Source: Conoideocrella luteorostrata (Eukaryota > Ascomycota > Sordariomycetes > Hypocreales > Clavicipitaceae). From it: a stretch of 64,000 bases of DNA. Location: positions 1 to 64,000 of the forward strand of contig JASWJB010000092.1 of assembly GCA_032433595.1 (NCBI GenBank), written 5' to 3'. Shown here one piece after another: positions 1-10,219 of this stretch. A program made the translations under genes and the position numbers. Positions within the stretch are counted from its first letter, which is position 1. Each line of letters begins with the position of its first letter. Below the pieces are notes generated by a model. That model did not search any database. It had not been told where the DNA came from and saw only the letters and a list, made by a program, of their open reading frames with translations.

Positions 1-25
1 CGGTTTTATTGTGATATAAAACATT

Positions 26-55
26 CCCCCCCCCCCCCCCCCTCTTTTTTTTTTT
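26..55. repeat. poly-C / poly-T tract
   Basis: Seventeen C residues (26-42) are followed almost directly by eleven T residues (45-55). The tract ends about 5 nt beyond the stop codon of the methyltransferase gene, so it lies in that gene's 3' flank. On the gene's own strand it reads as A-run then G-run. Length is prone to sequencing error. Confidence 0.9.
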
Positions 56-59
56 CCTT

Positions 60-1170
60 TCATATTTTCGATACGCGGCACAGGTGTATGGCCACCTCGT
101 CATTGTAGAACGGACCGTTTTGCTGGCTTCGAGGCGGCACTTCAGATCGGAGCAGCTCAACCGACAAATTCCTCTGCCTACTAACATGAAGAAAAGCTTG
201 ATACGTCTCTACATTTCGTTCCGTCGCCGATATGAACACTTGCACCTTCGGGTACAAGTCAAAGAGCTCGAACAGTGTCGTAATCAGAGCCGGAATAACT
301 CCTTGGTCGTACGTGATGTCCGCCCCTAGTACAACATCGACAAGCCGGCCGCCATTCCACTGTGCCTCCTCAGTTCCAACCAGGGCGTGGCCCCATTTGA
401 TATCCATGGGCCTTACTCTGGAAAAATCTTGGATACCGTTGAGAAGCAAGTTATCAGGAAGGTTGTTGACGACGTCGTCAGACCCATCTGATGCGATGGC
501 ATGGGCGGCTTTTAAATGCTTGACACACAAAATGGAAATATACCCAGTGCCGGCACCAAGCTCCAGCACGCGTTTTCCTCTCACAAGAGATGGATTTAAG
601 CATAAGTATTGGCCCATATGTAACGCAGCCTCCCAAGTTCGAAGTCCCGTAGTGCCGCCAGCGGCGAGGAGGTTTCGATGCTCTAGCAGCGTGATGCTCG
701 GATTTGCAAAGGTATCTTTGTCCTGCGTAGATTGTAGTCCACAATTCAGAAGGGACAGATGATAAGTTACGTAACATTTCCTCTGTGCTGAAGCCACTTC
801 CGACAGCAACGGCGTGGACATCATGGTAGAAAACGCAGACATGATATCATCAGATATGGCCTACGATCTTGGTGAGAACGGCCATGATTGCAAATGCAGA
901 AGCAGGCGCGCAAACAAACAAAACACATACAAATTTGTCCCAGTCATCTATTGAGGACTCAATACGCGAGACAAGCTCCTTTAGGGTCTTTACACGGTAT
1001 CTGTCAGGCGGTCCAATGCCTGACTTTTCCTCATTAAACATGCGATGGTAGATTTCATCCTGGGCCTCATCAAGCCGTAAAAATTGAGCATCGGGAAACG
1101 TTAGAATTGTTTCCAGTTGAAAATATTGATGGCAGAACCGTTCTACTTGCTGCTTCCATGAAGGAACCAT
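60..1170 (-). CDS. FAM86/EFM3-type protein-lysine N-methyltransferase
   Basis: Two exons: 931-1170, then 60-860. The 70-nt intron (861-930) begins GTATGT, ends GTAG and joins in phase 0, giving 346 aa. The 5' exon supplies the helical N-terminal region (about residues 1-85) typical of FAM86/EFM3 proteins. The rest is a class I SAM-dependent methyltransferase: TGLRTWEAA near residue 151, SAM-binding motif I LELGAGTG at 179-186, and the family's post-motif ADITYD at 260-265. Known family members methylate a lysine of translation elongation factor 2 in the cytosol, and the length matches yeast EFM3 and human FAM86A. The substrate here is inferred from family resemblance. The gene is divergent from the eS24 gene, and the 407-bp gap between them probably holds both promoters. 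A gene call limited to the long exon would lose the N-terminal domain. Confidence 0.85.
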
Positions 1171-1577
1171 TGCGGAAACTCGGCCAATCCTCAGTAGCTG
1201 CGCTACATGGAAGAGATTGGTTTGTTTGTAACTTGATGCTCTAAAGAGCTAGCCACGGAGAGGGGTGTGCGCCACCCAAAGCAATTTTATGGCGGGGGCC
1301 GATTTCCAACCCCGTAGAGGACCTGCTCTTTGTCCGAAGATTCACCGACAGAGTGACTCTCATAGTCACGTGACTTACGCACAGAAATGCCATGGAGCCC
1401 ACACACAACCACCTTTTGTTTAGGGTTGGACCCAGTTAAGCGACACGGACTGACGGTCGGAATTTTCGCTCTAGGTCAGATTTCGCGCCAGCCCTCACTG
1501 TCGACCACGGATTTGAAGCACCACGCCCAACCGCCAGTCTCTCCTCCGTCACCACCACAACGACACAACACGCAACC
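1171..1577. promoter_or_regulatory. divergent promoter region, methyltransferase / eS24
   Basis: This 407-bp gap separates two genes read outward. It includes a CACGTG hexamer near 1365 and a pyrimidine-rich stretch just before the eS24 start, as is common at fungal ribosomal protein genes. No clear TATA box is visible. The regulatory role rests on position alone. Confidence 0.5.
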
Positions 1578-2461
1578 ATGGCGGACAACGACAGCCCCGT
1601 TACTCTGCGAACTCGCAAGTTCATCCGCAACCCTCTGCTGGGTCGCAAGCAGATGGTCGTGTGAGTTTTCTGACTCTCCCCTGGTGTAGCCCGCGATTGA
1701 AAAGAGAAACGTCGACGAACGTATCATGAACCGGCCGATGGGGGTCTGCACGCCTAATTTTATTTCGGCAAACTTTCGATGACGAGTATCAAATGATGGG
1801 AGCATCTCTGCTCGCGATTTCTAAGCCACGTGGACACGACGATTGACCGGCGAATATTGTTGGCACAACCCTTCAATATTCTTTCGACACAGCGGGGCGG
1901 ATTGCACCATCTTTTGCACGACATGCCGATTGGATTATGAAATTTTCGGCCCATCAGACCCCCCTACTCATGATACCGACGCGGCGATTCTATAGGAAGC
2001 TCAAAAAAGAAGTCGATAGACATAGACACTAACGGTTGTTCTTCTTTTCTTAGTGACATCCTGCACCCCAGCCGTGCCAACATCTCCAAGGAGGAGCTCC
2101 GTGAGAAGCTCGGCGGCATGTACAAGGCCCAGAAGGACCAGGTCCAGGTTTTCGGCCTGCGAACCCAGTTCGGTGGTGGCAAGACGACTGGTTTTGCTCT
2201 CATCTACGACTCCCCCGAGGCAATGAAGAAGTTCGAGCCCAACTACCGTTTGGTCCGTGTTGGCATGGCCACCAAGGCCGAGCGTGCCAGCAGACAGCAG
2301 CGTACGTTTAGTCATTCTATGGGAGACAGAGCAGCCGAAACCGTCGGGACCCCGGCACGCATGCTAACAAACCACAAACAGGCAAGCAACGCAAGAACCG
2401 ACAAAAGACCCTCCGCGGCACAGCAAAGGTCAAGGGTGCCAAGGCGAAGAAGGAGAAATAA
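1578..2461 (+). CDS. rps24: 40S ribosomal protein eS24 (S24)
   Basis: Three exons: 1578-1660, 2054-2301 and 2382-2461. They encode 136 aa, beginning [19 protein letters not shown] and ending in a Lys-rich tail. The introns are 393 nt (GTGAGT to CTTAG) and 80 nt (GTACGT to ACAG, with a GCTAAC branch site). The first splits the codon for the second Val of MVVDILHP; the second splits an Arg codon. The sequence [11 protein letters not shown] and the [15 protein letters not shown] segment are diagnostic of eS24, a structural protein of the small ribosomal subunit acting in 18S rRNA maturation and translation. Length agrees with yeast S24 (135 aa). A long first intron right after the start is common in fungal ribosomal protein genes and may be regulatory. 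No snoRNA was convincingly seen in it. Continuous ORF callers see only exon 2. Confidence 0.97.
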
Positions 2462-3132
2462 GAGTATCGCTCATCGTTGTAAAATTGGGGATTGGGTATG
2501 GTGGAGCTGTGGTATTGAGTATCTTGCCGATGATGATGACTGTCGTCTGGTAGGTGCTTTTGCATTTCTTCGGCATGAGGAAATTTTTATCTTATGTCTA
2601 CGAACCTCTGGGAACGGCACGGCTTCCATGGTCTAGCTTATTACACTAGCATGAAATCAAAGGTGTTTGGGTTTCGGACCAGAAATTTACAAAAACAAAA
2701 ATATTACTCCACACGCGACTCTTCACTTGCTATCGGCTGTGAGTGGAGGGTCTAACAGACATGGCTAGTTGGGAGCGAGCTTCTCGCCACGTTTGTGAAT
2801 GTATGTATTTCTCAATGCTCCAAAGAGAGAATGCCGACCAGCAGCGGGTATCAACTATAATTCAATAGACATGTGTCTCCAGGATCCGTCCGGTACCGAA
2901 TAGTATGAACAACCAGTTCACCATCGCAGAATAAGAACACCGTCCCCGAATCGTAGACCCATCCATCCATCCATCCATACTCCTAGATCCAAATACCAAG
3001 ATCTACTCCAAGAAAAAAGAAACTCCCCTATCGAAATCATGAACCGTGTCGCCCCTCGTAATCCCATTGAAACCCCATGCAGACCCCCATCATAAGTCAT
3101 CATAATCGTAAACATCACCACTCCCCAAATCA
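2462..3132. other. intergenic, no gene seen
   Basis: This convergent gap between the eS24 gene and the small secreted-protein gene holds both 3' ends. The only structure noticed is a short tetranucleotide repeat (ATCC, about 4.5 copies, near 2960-2979). Confidence 0.6.
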
Positions 3133-3741
3133 TCACATCAACGCCAACGCAAATACGCCGGCCAAGGAAACCACCACGATCCAAACGGTCCCCGAATCCC
3201 TCTTTACCCCCTGCGCCTTCACAATGGGCACATGCCAACCGCAGTGCTCGTTCCCCCCCACGGTATTGCACGTATAATACGTCAGCTGCTTGTATCCCAT
3301 GCTCGCCAGAGCGGCGTCTTGGTTGGGCGGAGGTGTGACAACGGGTGTATACTCCGGTACAGTGGGCGGGGGTTGGTCTCTCTTCTGCGTAGACGTCTTG
3401 TCCTGTTCTGCTAAGTCGCTGGGGTTCTGGAGCGGTTCTTGTGGTTGATTAGCCCTGGGTTTCATGCCACCAGCACCAAGCTTTTGTGTTCTTCGGCGGA
3501 GGTCTTGGTCAGGGTTGTCCGCCTGGGCGTCTTGATCTTCCTCCACTTGTACTCGGTGGATGTTGGATAAACTGCCCGTTGGATTTGGTAACACGGGACC
3601 GTGTCTGATTCTGACTAAAGAAGGATCTTGTTCGGCCCGTACGTGTGATTGTATGGGTAATGTGCACGAAAAAAGCAGAAACCCAAGAAACAATACGATG
3701 GGCCGGTTTGATGACCCCATACAGGGTAGTCGAAGGGCCAT
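3133..3741 (-). CDS. small secreted or membrane-anchored hypothetical protein
   Basis: Single-exon ORF of 202 aa with a true ATG at 3741. Residues about 14-31 (IVLFLGFLLFSCTLPIQS) form a signal-peptide-like hydrophobic segment. The middle (about 40-140) is Pro/Gln/Asp-rich and probably disordered. A compact region near 150-175 carries two Cys in YYTCNTVGGNEHCGWHVP. The last 18 residues (WIVVVSLAGVFALALM) are hydrophobic and end the protein, as expected for a GPI-attachment signal or a C-terminal membrane anchor. The Cys-containing motif feels familiar from small ascomycete secreted proteins, but I cannot name a family. A cell-surface location is inferred; no function is assigned. The ORF is intact and composition is like neighbouring genes, so expression is plausible. 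Confidence 0.7.
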   Translation of the reverse strand: MALRLPCMGSSNRPIVLFLGFLLFSCTLPIQSHVRAEQDPSLVRIRHGPVLPNPTGSLSNIHRVQVEEDQDAQADNPDQDLRRRTQKLGAGGMKPRANQPQEPLQNPSDLAEQDKTSTQKRDQPPPTVPEYTPVVTPPPNQDAALASMGYKQLTYYTCNTVGGNEHCGWHVPIVKAQGVKRDSGTVWIVVVSLAGVFALALM

Positions 3742-5964
3742 GATATCGTCTACTTGGGATTTGAAGACTAAACTGTAGGCAGGTTTCGTGCTTGGTTTTC
3801 GCAGGAAGATGTCACAAAAATGCTTCTCCTGATTGCTTTATAAAGCAGGTGGCCAGAGCAGTAGCCTGCAACTGAAGCGAGTCGTGCCAAGTTGATCTCG
3901 GGGTATTCTGGGTTGGGCATATATTCAGAGTCGTTATAAGCGGGACGCACAACCGGCAGTGGGGTTGCCCGTCGCACACACACACACACACAAGTCTTGG
4001 TGTTTAATGGAAAAGCGCAAGCTCGGTCGACAACATGACGAGGAAAGAAGGGGAGTTGCTTGAGCGAAGAATGGTAGACATGATTTCAGGGAAGAAAAGG
4101 CGGAAAGGCGGTCGTCTTTGCCGTCAAGTCGTGACATGCAGCCCGTTTACTCGCTCGACGGTGACAGGGCAGACATGGACGGTGACAGCGCCATGGCTAC
4201 ACATGGGCTAGCTGGACCTGAAGCATTTGCGACTTGTGTCTGGTCTGGTGCGTCAGGGTCACATGGACTCGGCCACCGCACTTTCCGGCTGGCTGGCTGG
4301 CAGTCTGGCTGGCAGCTGGTCGCCCGTTTCAACTGCTGCACGGAGCTGGGATGCGACATGGCATGCAGACTTGACTCGATCGCCGGGCAGGTTGGTGCGA
4401 GACGAACGCTGCGCTCTGGTCGAATCGTTTACTGACAGCTGGCTACGGAGGAATCATGTTTCACTCAGTCACCAAACCTGCAAAATCTCATCGGAACGTA
4501 CCACAGGAACCATTCGACACTATTCACCAGACCGCTACCCTTCGACAAGCAGCATTGATTGACTTGTATCGCACGCATCCGCCTGCTCCGACTGCGAACC
4601 AACTAGTTTCCGGTTGGCGCCCGTTGTAAGTTAGTTAGTTGCCGGACTCTGGAATCATTCACTTGCACCGAGGAGGGAGCGACACGTGTCCCAGTTCGAT
4701 GCCAAGACTTTTTTCGATGGTGTCCTCGCCAGTGACTCCGGACGATCCCCCGCCTTTTGCTACATGCCGCTGCCGCGGATTTTGTCGCTTCAGCAGCCAC
4801 AAAAAAGAAAGGGGGATAAAGAAAAAGGGAAAACAGGAAGAAGAGTCTTTGTCTCTTTCCCCTCTACCTGTGACATTTAGGGCTTCGGATGTGGCGATAC
4901 ATCTAGTTTAGGTTCCATATTGTACGGAGTACACTGCTCCCTAGCCTCCATGTCTGTATCTGGCCATTCATTCAGCGTATGGTGCCGTACCCGCAGCCCC
5001 GGCCCTACGCCTAAGCTTCTTCACGTATCGTGACTTACAGACAGCACTGAGTTCAACCAAGAGAAGAGATGAGAAGAGGAGAGAACAGCGATCAGCCCTT
5101 CGTCGCCCCAACCCCAGTCTGCCACTTGACCTGACTTGGCCAGTTCTAATAATGATGCACTTAATTGTGTAGCGAGCGGGATTCTCTACCAACGTGCTCT
5201 TTCGCATTCTATTATCGAAGGCTATTGAGAACTTCTCAGGCCACTACTATACTTTTCTATACTCTGTACTCCACATCACGGTGAATATTGTGCCAGACCG
5301 CCTAGTCATGCCCAGAGCATATTTGTTATGCTAAGGGAAAGAAGTGGAGGCACTCTCGTCAGAGTATTTTTATTGTTCGTTGATGTATTGACGACGAACA
5401 GACATGCGAGTGTGAGCCTATTATAGTCTGTTACAGTATTCTGAAACATTTTAAAGGCTACTATTCTCCTACCTGCACTTGATGCTTATATGTTGAATCC
5501 AAAGTCTACGTCCGCCCCCTGGTTTAACACAAACAGGCATGGCATTTTTCGCAAGCTGATCGATAGGGCGGCTACCAGGTTTCTAGTAGCAATGGCTAAG
5601 CAAGAAGCTGAGCGCATACTGTCGTTCATATTCGTTTCTGTGCTGGTTCGCTTGAACTTGTCTGCTGGCGAGCCGGACGAATCGTCACCATTTGCGAACC
5701 CAACCAAACAAGAATATTCTACAGTGGAGCACTTCGGGCCTGCAACTCAACATCTTCCTCAATCGTCATGATTATTAATTCAAGGATGAAGTAGCCTCTT
5801 ATTTTGTAGTGTCAAGCATTTGTTCCAATACACGCTCTTTGCGCTCTATCATATGCCGTTTCGACATCATCTATGCCATGGTGGTATCAATCCCAAACGC
5901 CATACATCAATGCAATTACAAGATGTGCCTCACCGGATGAGGCACACCTCATCGTAGAGAACGA
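3742..5964. other. 2.2-kb intergenic region with simple repeats
   Basis: No convincing gene on either strand. Visible structure: a (CA)9 dinucleotide run at 3975-3992, a GGCT-type tandem stretch at about 4287-4317, and an exact TACGGAGTA element at 4923-4931. Short ORFs here lack recognisable domains. The left end should hold the promoter of the secreted-protein gene. Confidence 0.6.
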
Positions 5965-8455
5965 TTATGAAAGCGCCTTTCTGTCAGCCACTGCCCACGG
6001 CGACGTATCCGCTAGAACCCTAGGCTCCATCATCTCCTCCCATGCCACAGTCCTAAACCCATCATCGGATTCGTCAGCCTCGTCCTCAAAGTCTGGCGTT
6101 TCAAACTTGTCGTATATCCGCTGACCGGTTTTCTCGTCGTACAGCTTCTCTGTGTTCTCGCGGTCCCTGAAGGCCAGGATGACCTCTAAGCTGGACTCGC
6201 TACTATTGAGAAGAACTTCTCCCGTGAGAGAGGCAATGACTGGTTGCCATTGCGTTGCTTTCGACATTATGCATTGCTTCCATGTCACGATCATCCCCGC
6301 TCTGGCGGCACCTTTCTCTAGCGAGGGAAGGCTAGTTAAATCCTCAGGCAGCTCTGGCAGATCTTCCAAATCATGAGCATCGCCATTCACTTCGCTGACA
6401 ACAGCGTCTTCAGGCTTGTGTCCCTCCTGTGCCGTTCCATTCAACACACTACCAAACGGATTTCGCACAACTGGTGTTTCCCCGTTCGATGGGCTTCGGA
6501 TGTAGTCGTCAGTGTTGTGTTCTCCGGATTGCCTTTTCCGTTTACGCATTGATCCATATTGTTGTTGAGGATCCCAGCGCTGGATAAAAGGGAATGGGGG
6601 TTCTGACAACACCATCCCGTTTTGACAGCATTCGACAGCCCGATACGTTACTTTCGACCTCCATGCATTTGGGTCAGCATCTTCCTCAGCGGGTATGACA
6701 GTGCCATCGGCAACTTCAACGATTCTAGGGTTGGGCAAAGGGTTTATGTCCTTCATGAGTCCTTGCTTGAGCCGTTCTTCGTCCGCTTTCGATTTGGGAT
6801 TCTTGAGCCCGAGCGCTCCAAATAACATTCTTCTGCCAGCACCCATATCAACTCGCGCTCTACGCCGGGACACTGATTCAGCGGGCGTAGAAGATGTCCC
6901 CTGTTCAGTTTGTCCAGGTGTCGTTTCGGTTACCTCGCCGGTGACCGCGTGCTGTTGGACTTGAACGTTTGAAGCAGCCTCGTCTTGTAATGCACTGAGG
7001 AGGGCTTCTTTGCGGGTAAGGAATTCAACATCCCTCAAATCAGGTGTAGACATGTTTTGCTGGTTTGTGGCTTTTTGTTTGCGACGTCGAGCATTTCGTT
7101 TTTGTGTTTTTGTCAAACCTTGCTGCGGGGCGCGTTCCTCTTGAATCTTGATACCAGTCGGGGCTTTAACAGCTCCAGGTTCCGAGGCCTCACTGGATTC
7201 GCTGGAGCTGTCATCGCTAGAGTCGTCACTGCTTTCGTCTGAAGTGTCGTCCGTAGACCCGACCCCATGAAAACTAGAGTCATCATCATCGGACTCCTCA
7301 ATATCGCTGGGTTCGTCAGCTGAAGACGACGCATCAGAACTACTTGAATTTGAGGTAGACGAGTCCGAATCCGTATTCGGACCCGAGTCCGCCTCACTTA
7401 GTACTTCCTCAATAAGAGGTTTGTTTGACGGCGGCTGTTGGTTGAAAATGTCAACAGGTTGTTCCCTCACAGGTGATGACTCGTTTTGCTCTAGAATGCC
7501 CATAACCATCTGATCCATCATTACATCAAAGCTCAGGCTAGGAGCAGTTGATTGCTGCAGTGCGTCGTATGTTTTTCTCAAGTTTTGTTTCTGTCTCGAA
7601 AGTTCCTTTTCGATAGTCGTGAACGATAGCAACGGATAGGCCGTCCGTATTGCGGCAACGTGTTCCATAGAACACTCGTTTGGGTCTGCATAGGGGTCGA
7701 TAACGCCATCATCCGGGTCGAGCAGAGCTCTGGCTTCCTCATCTAACTCCTCTTGTATGCGTTTCGATTGCTCCTCGGCATTGTCACTACCGTCACACAA
7801 AATCTCATCGTCCTGGCCGGACTCAGAGCTATCGCTATTGTGAACTTCTTCCATCTCCTCAGTCCATTCTTCGTCATCCTCATCATTATCGGGAGGAGCT
7901 TCTAGCATTAGCAGCTGCTGAGGCTCAGGCATTTCCATCTCATCAGTCCCAATTCGTGCTCTCTTCCGAGGAGGAAGCTCCAAAGCCGGCCGATCGCGAG
8001 GAGCGCGCAACCATGGCCGCCCGAAAGCTACGCCATCAACGAGATGTGTTCCATCTCTCGAAATCTGATGTCGTCCGGTAAGGCGTCTTCGTCTAAGGTC
8101 GTCCTTTAAAAGCGACCGTATGCTACCAGATGAAAGTTGGTTGGTTAATGATTCACGTTTAATCATGAATTGAGCATTGCCATTAAACATACATGACCTG
8201 ATCGTCGTCCTTTAATATTTGCGCCACAAGCTGAAAATGCAGGCACTCGTAAGCACCCCCATGACCATCCGGGATTTCGACAACGTAGTCCTCTAGTCCC
8301 CATTGGCTGCTTTCCAAGGGCATCACCTCATTGACTGAGCTCATCAATGTGGCAATGGTTATGGCCGAAGAGCGAGAGCATGGCCACACGAGCTTCACTT
8401 CCGGGACACCATGCCGCCGGATGACGAGGCGCAATCGGATTTCCTGGTCTGCCAT
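5965..8455 (-). CDS. acidic Ser-rich nuclear protein, coilin-like architecture
   Basis: Two exons: 8193-8455 and 5965-8122. The 70-nt intron (8123-8192) runs GTATGT to GGTAG and splits an Ile codon, giving 806 aa starting MADQEIRLRLVIRRHG. Residues 1-90 look like a small ubiquitin-like beta-grasp domain (RLRLVIRRHGVPEVKLVW). There follows IRSLLKDDLRRRRLTGRHQI across the join, a PPRKRARIG basic cluster near 138-146, acidic stretches, a long Ser/Asp tract at about 325-405, a second basic cluster (RNARRRKQK) near 430, and a C-terminal folded region around 573 (WRSKVTYRAVECCQNG). The order ubiquitin-like N-terminus, basic nuclear signals, then a Tudor/SH3-like end resembles coilin, the Cajal-body scaffold. 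That identity is a hypothesis. Gene reality is well supported by length, phase and splice sites. The Ser/Asp tract looks like a casein-kinase target. Confidence 0.8.
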
Positions 8456-9014
8456 GACTATTGAGGCATGGCGGATGCGGGATCGAAGCGGTTGCAAGAA
8501 TGGCTGGTGCCCGACAGAGCAGTGACTTGCTAGGGGTTCTGGATCAGATTTCAACAAAACAGAAGAAGAAAAACAAGGCTGGAATGCTGCGGAATCGTTT
8601 CAAGTCGGACGGTGATGCGAAAACATGAAAAAGGCAAGGCAGGTACCAGGCTCTGCCTACCACTCGGGAAAAAAAAAGGTGGGTCGTAATGATAGACTTC
8701 TGACTGACCTCCACATCCACATCTCCATGCGACATCACGGGCAGGAAATGTCTGCGGCAATCACACTATCCAATTACCGTGAACAAATTTCATCCATTAA
8801 CAGAAACAATTTTGAAATGTCAAGACTGATCTTGAGTGCATGTCTGGTACCCAGACCATCCATCTTATATACGTAATATTTAATACCTGTGCCATATTCA
8901 TCCGCTCGCAAAAGGACTGCTACATGCCAGAACTCCTGTTTAAAACCTGAACTCCCAAAATATGCATATGACTGACAGGCTAACTGCCTTAGCCCCCCTG
9001 GCCGTTTCTGATGT
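8456..9014. other. intergenic, no gene seen
   Basis: 559 bp between the coilin-like gene's start and RIB1's 3' end. Moderately AT-rich, with no repeat or RNA gene noticed. It should hold the coilin-like gene's promoter and RIB1's 3' UTR. Confidence 0.6.
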
Positions 9015-10219
9015 CTACGATGATCCTGTCATGTCCAGCATGTGTCCCATCTTTTCAATCTAAATTCCCAAAGTTAGCAACACGGCCCGGACTTGAAAAA
9101 TAGTAACAAAGCGTTCCAGGAAATTGAACTCACCTTTGTCTTCAGGTATCCCTCTACCTCCTGACTCTTAAATCCTCCTTTACCCTTCCAACTCAACGGT
9201 ACCATGGCCACCCTCTCCCGAACAATAACCTCTCGATTCGGACCCTCCACCGCCCTAATCTTATCAGGATTGTTCGTCAGCAGTCTCACGTCCTGGTGCC
9301 CCAAGTCCAGCAGCATGGCCGTTGCCAACCCGTAACTCCTGGCATCGGCAGGATGTCGTAGCAAGAGATTCGCCTCCACGGTATCTGAGCCTAAATCTTG
9401 CAAGTTGTAGGCCTTTAGTTTCTCGCCCAGCCCAATACCACGCCCCTCCTGACGGAGATAAATGATGATGCCTCCTGATGTATTGTCAGGGAGGCCCATC
9501 AAACGAGCTGCCTCGTCGAGCTGTTCGCCACAGTCGCAGCGGGCAGACCACGCAGTCTCGCCAGTGTAGCACTCAGAGTGAATGCGTACCAGCGGTGCTT
9601 GGGAGGAAGCGTGTTCGGGAGGTGTTGTAGATTGTTCGGCGTTGATGCCACTGGTCGTCCGGCCGGGGTACAATCTACCGGTGTAAGCGCCGCGAATCAT
9701 ACGATCCATTTCTGTTTCTCCTTCGCGAGGGGCATCTAGGCTCGTGCTTCTGATGTGGTTGCCAAAGACAATGGCTAAATGTTCTTTGTTATCGACGTTG
9801 TTAGTGTAGAGATGCAGGAACATCTCCGTGCCATTGACTGTGGGGATGCGGGCGCGGACGATGCATTGCACTTCCGGCAGAGTATGCAGCAGCTTTGGTT
9901 TCTTGTTGCCACATCCTCCATCGGGGATCGAGCTGTCGACGGGGACGCCGCGAGGTCCGGCTGTTGAGGGAGTTTGTGTTCCCGGAGTCTGCGGCGGGGT
10001 GAAGGCGGGGGAGAGCAGGGACGGAGGAGGCGGCGGTTGCGCGGGATTGGCAGCGTCCTGGGAGAGTGAAAAATCGTCTTCAGGCTGTTGATGAAGATTG
10101 GGATGAGTTTGTTGATGCCGTCGGTCGCTGGACGCAACATCTGCAGGTGTCGAGCGTGGAGAGTAGAAGGACGGAAGCTGCGCCATGTCGCCGAGTTCGG
10201 CATGGGTGTTGGAAGGCAT
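9015..10219 (-). CDS. RIB1: GTP cyclohydrolase II (riboflavin biosynthesis)
   Basis: Two exons: 9134-10219 and 9015-9059. The 74-nt intron (9060-9133) runs GTGAGT to ATTTAG in phase 0, giving 376 aa. The enzyme opens GTP to diaminohydroxy-pyrimidine phosphate, the first step of riboflavin and flavin cofactor synthesis, in the cytosol. Residues 1-110 are a Pro/Gln-rich disordered extension. The catalytic domain shows the zinc cysteines C217, C228 and C230 ([14 protein letters not shown]), [11 protein letters not shown] at 254-264, DTVEAN at 279-284 and LLTNNP at 313-318. The last exon adds only 14 residues, [14 protein letters not shown], replacing a spurious read-through tail ending in FKSGPCC. 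Joining KTK to IEKMGH restores what I recall as the usual fungal ending. Function is confident; the precise start is supported by the ATG at 10219. Confidence 0.95.

Noticed and set aside
26..55. Telomeric or chromosome-end repeat
   Set aside because: It is a homopolymer C/T tract, not the fungal TTAGGG-type repeat, and it lies against a gene's 3' end.
1661..2053. C/D-box snoRNA in the eS24 intron
   Set aside because: GATGA- and ATGATG-like strings occur, but no D box at a suitable distance and no closing stem.
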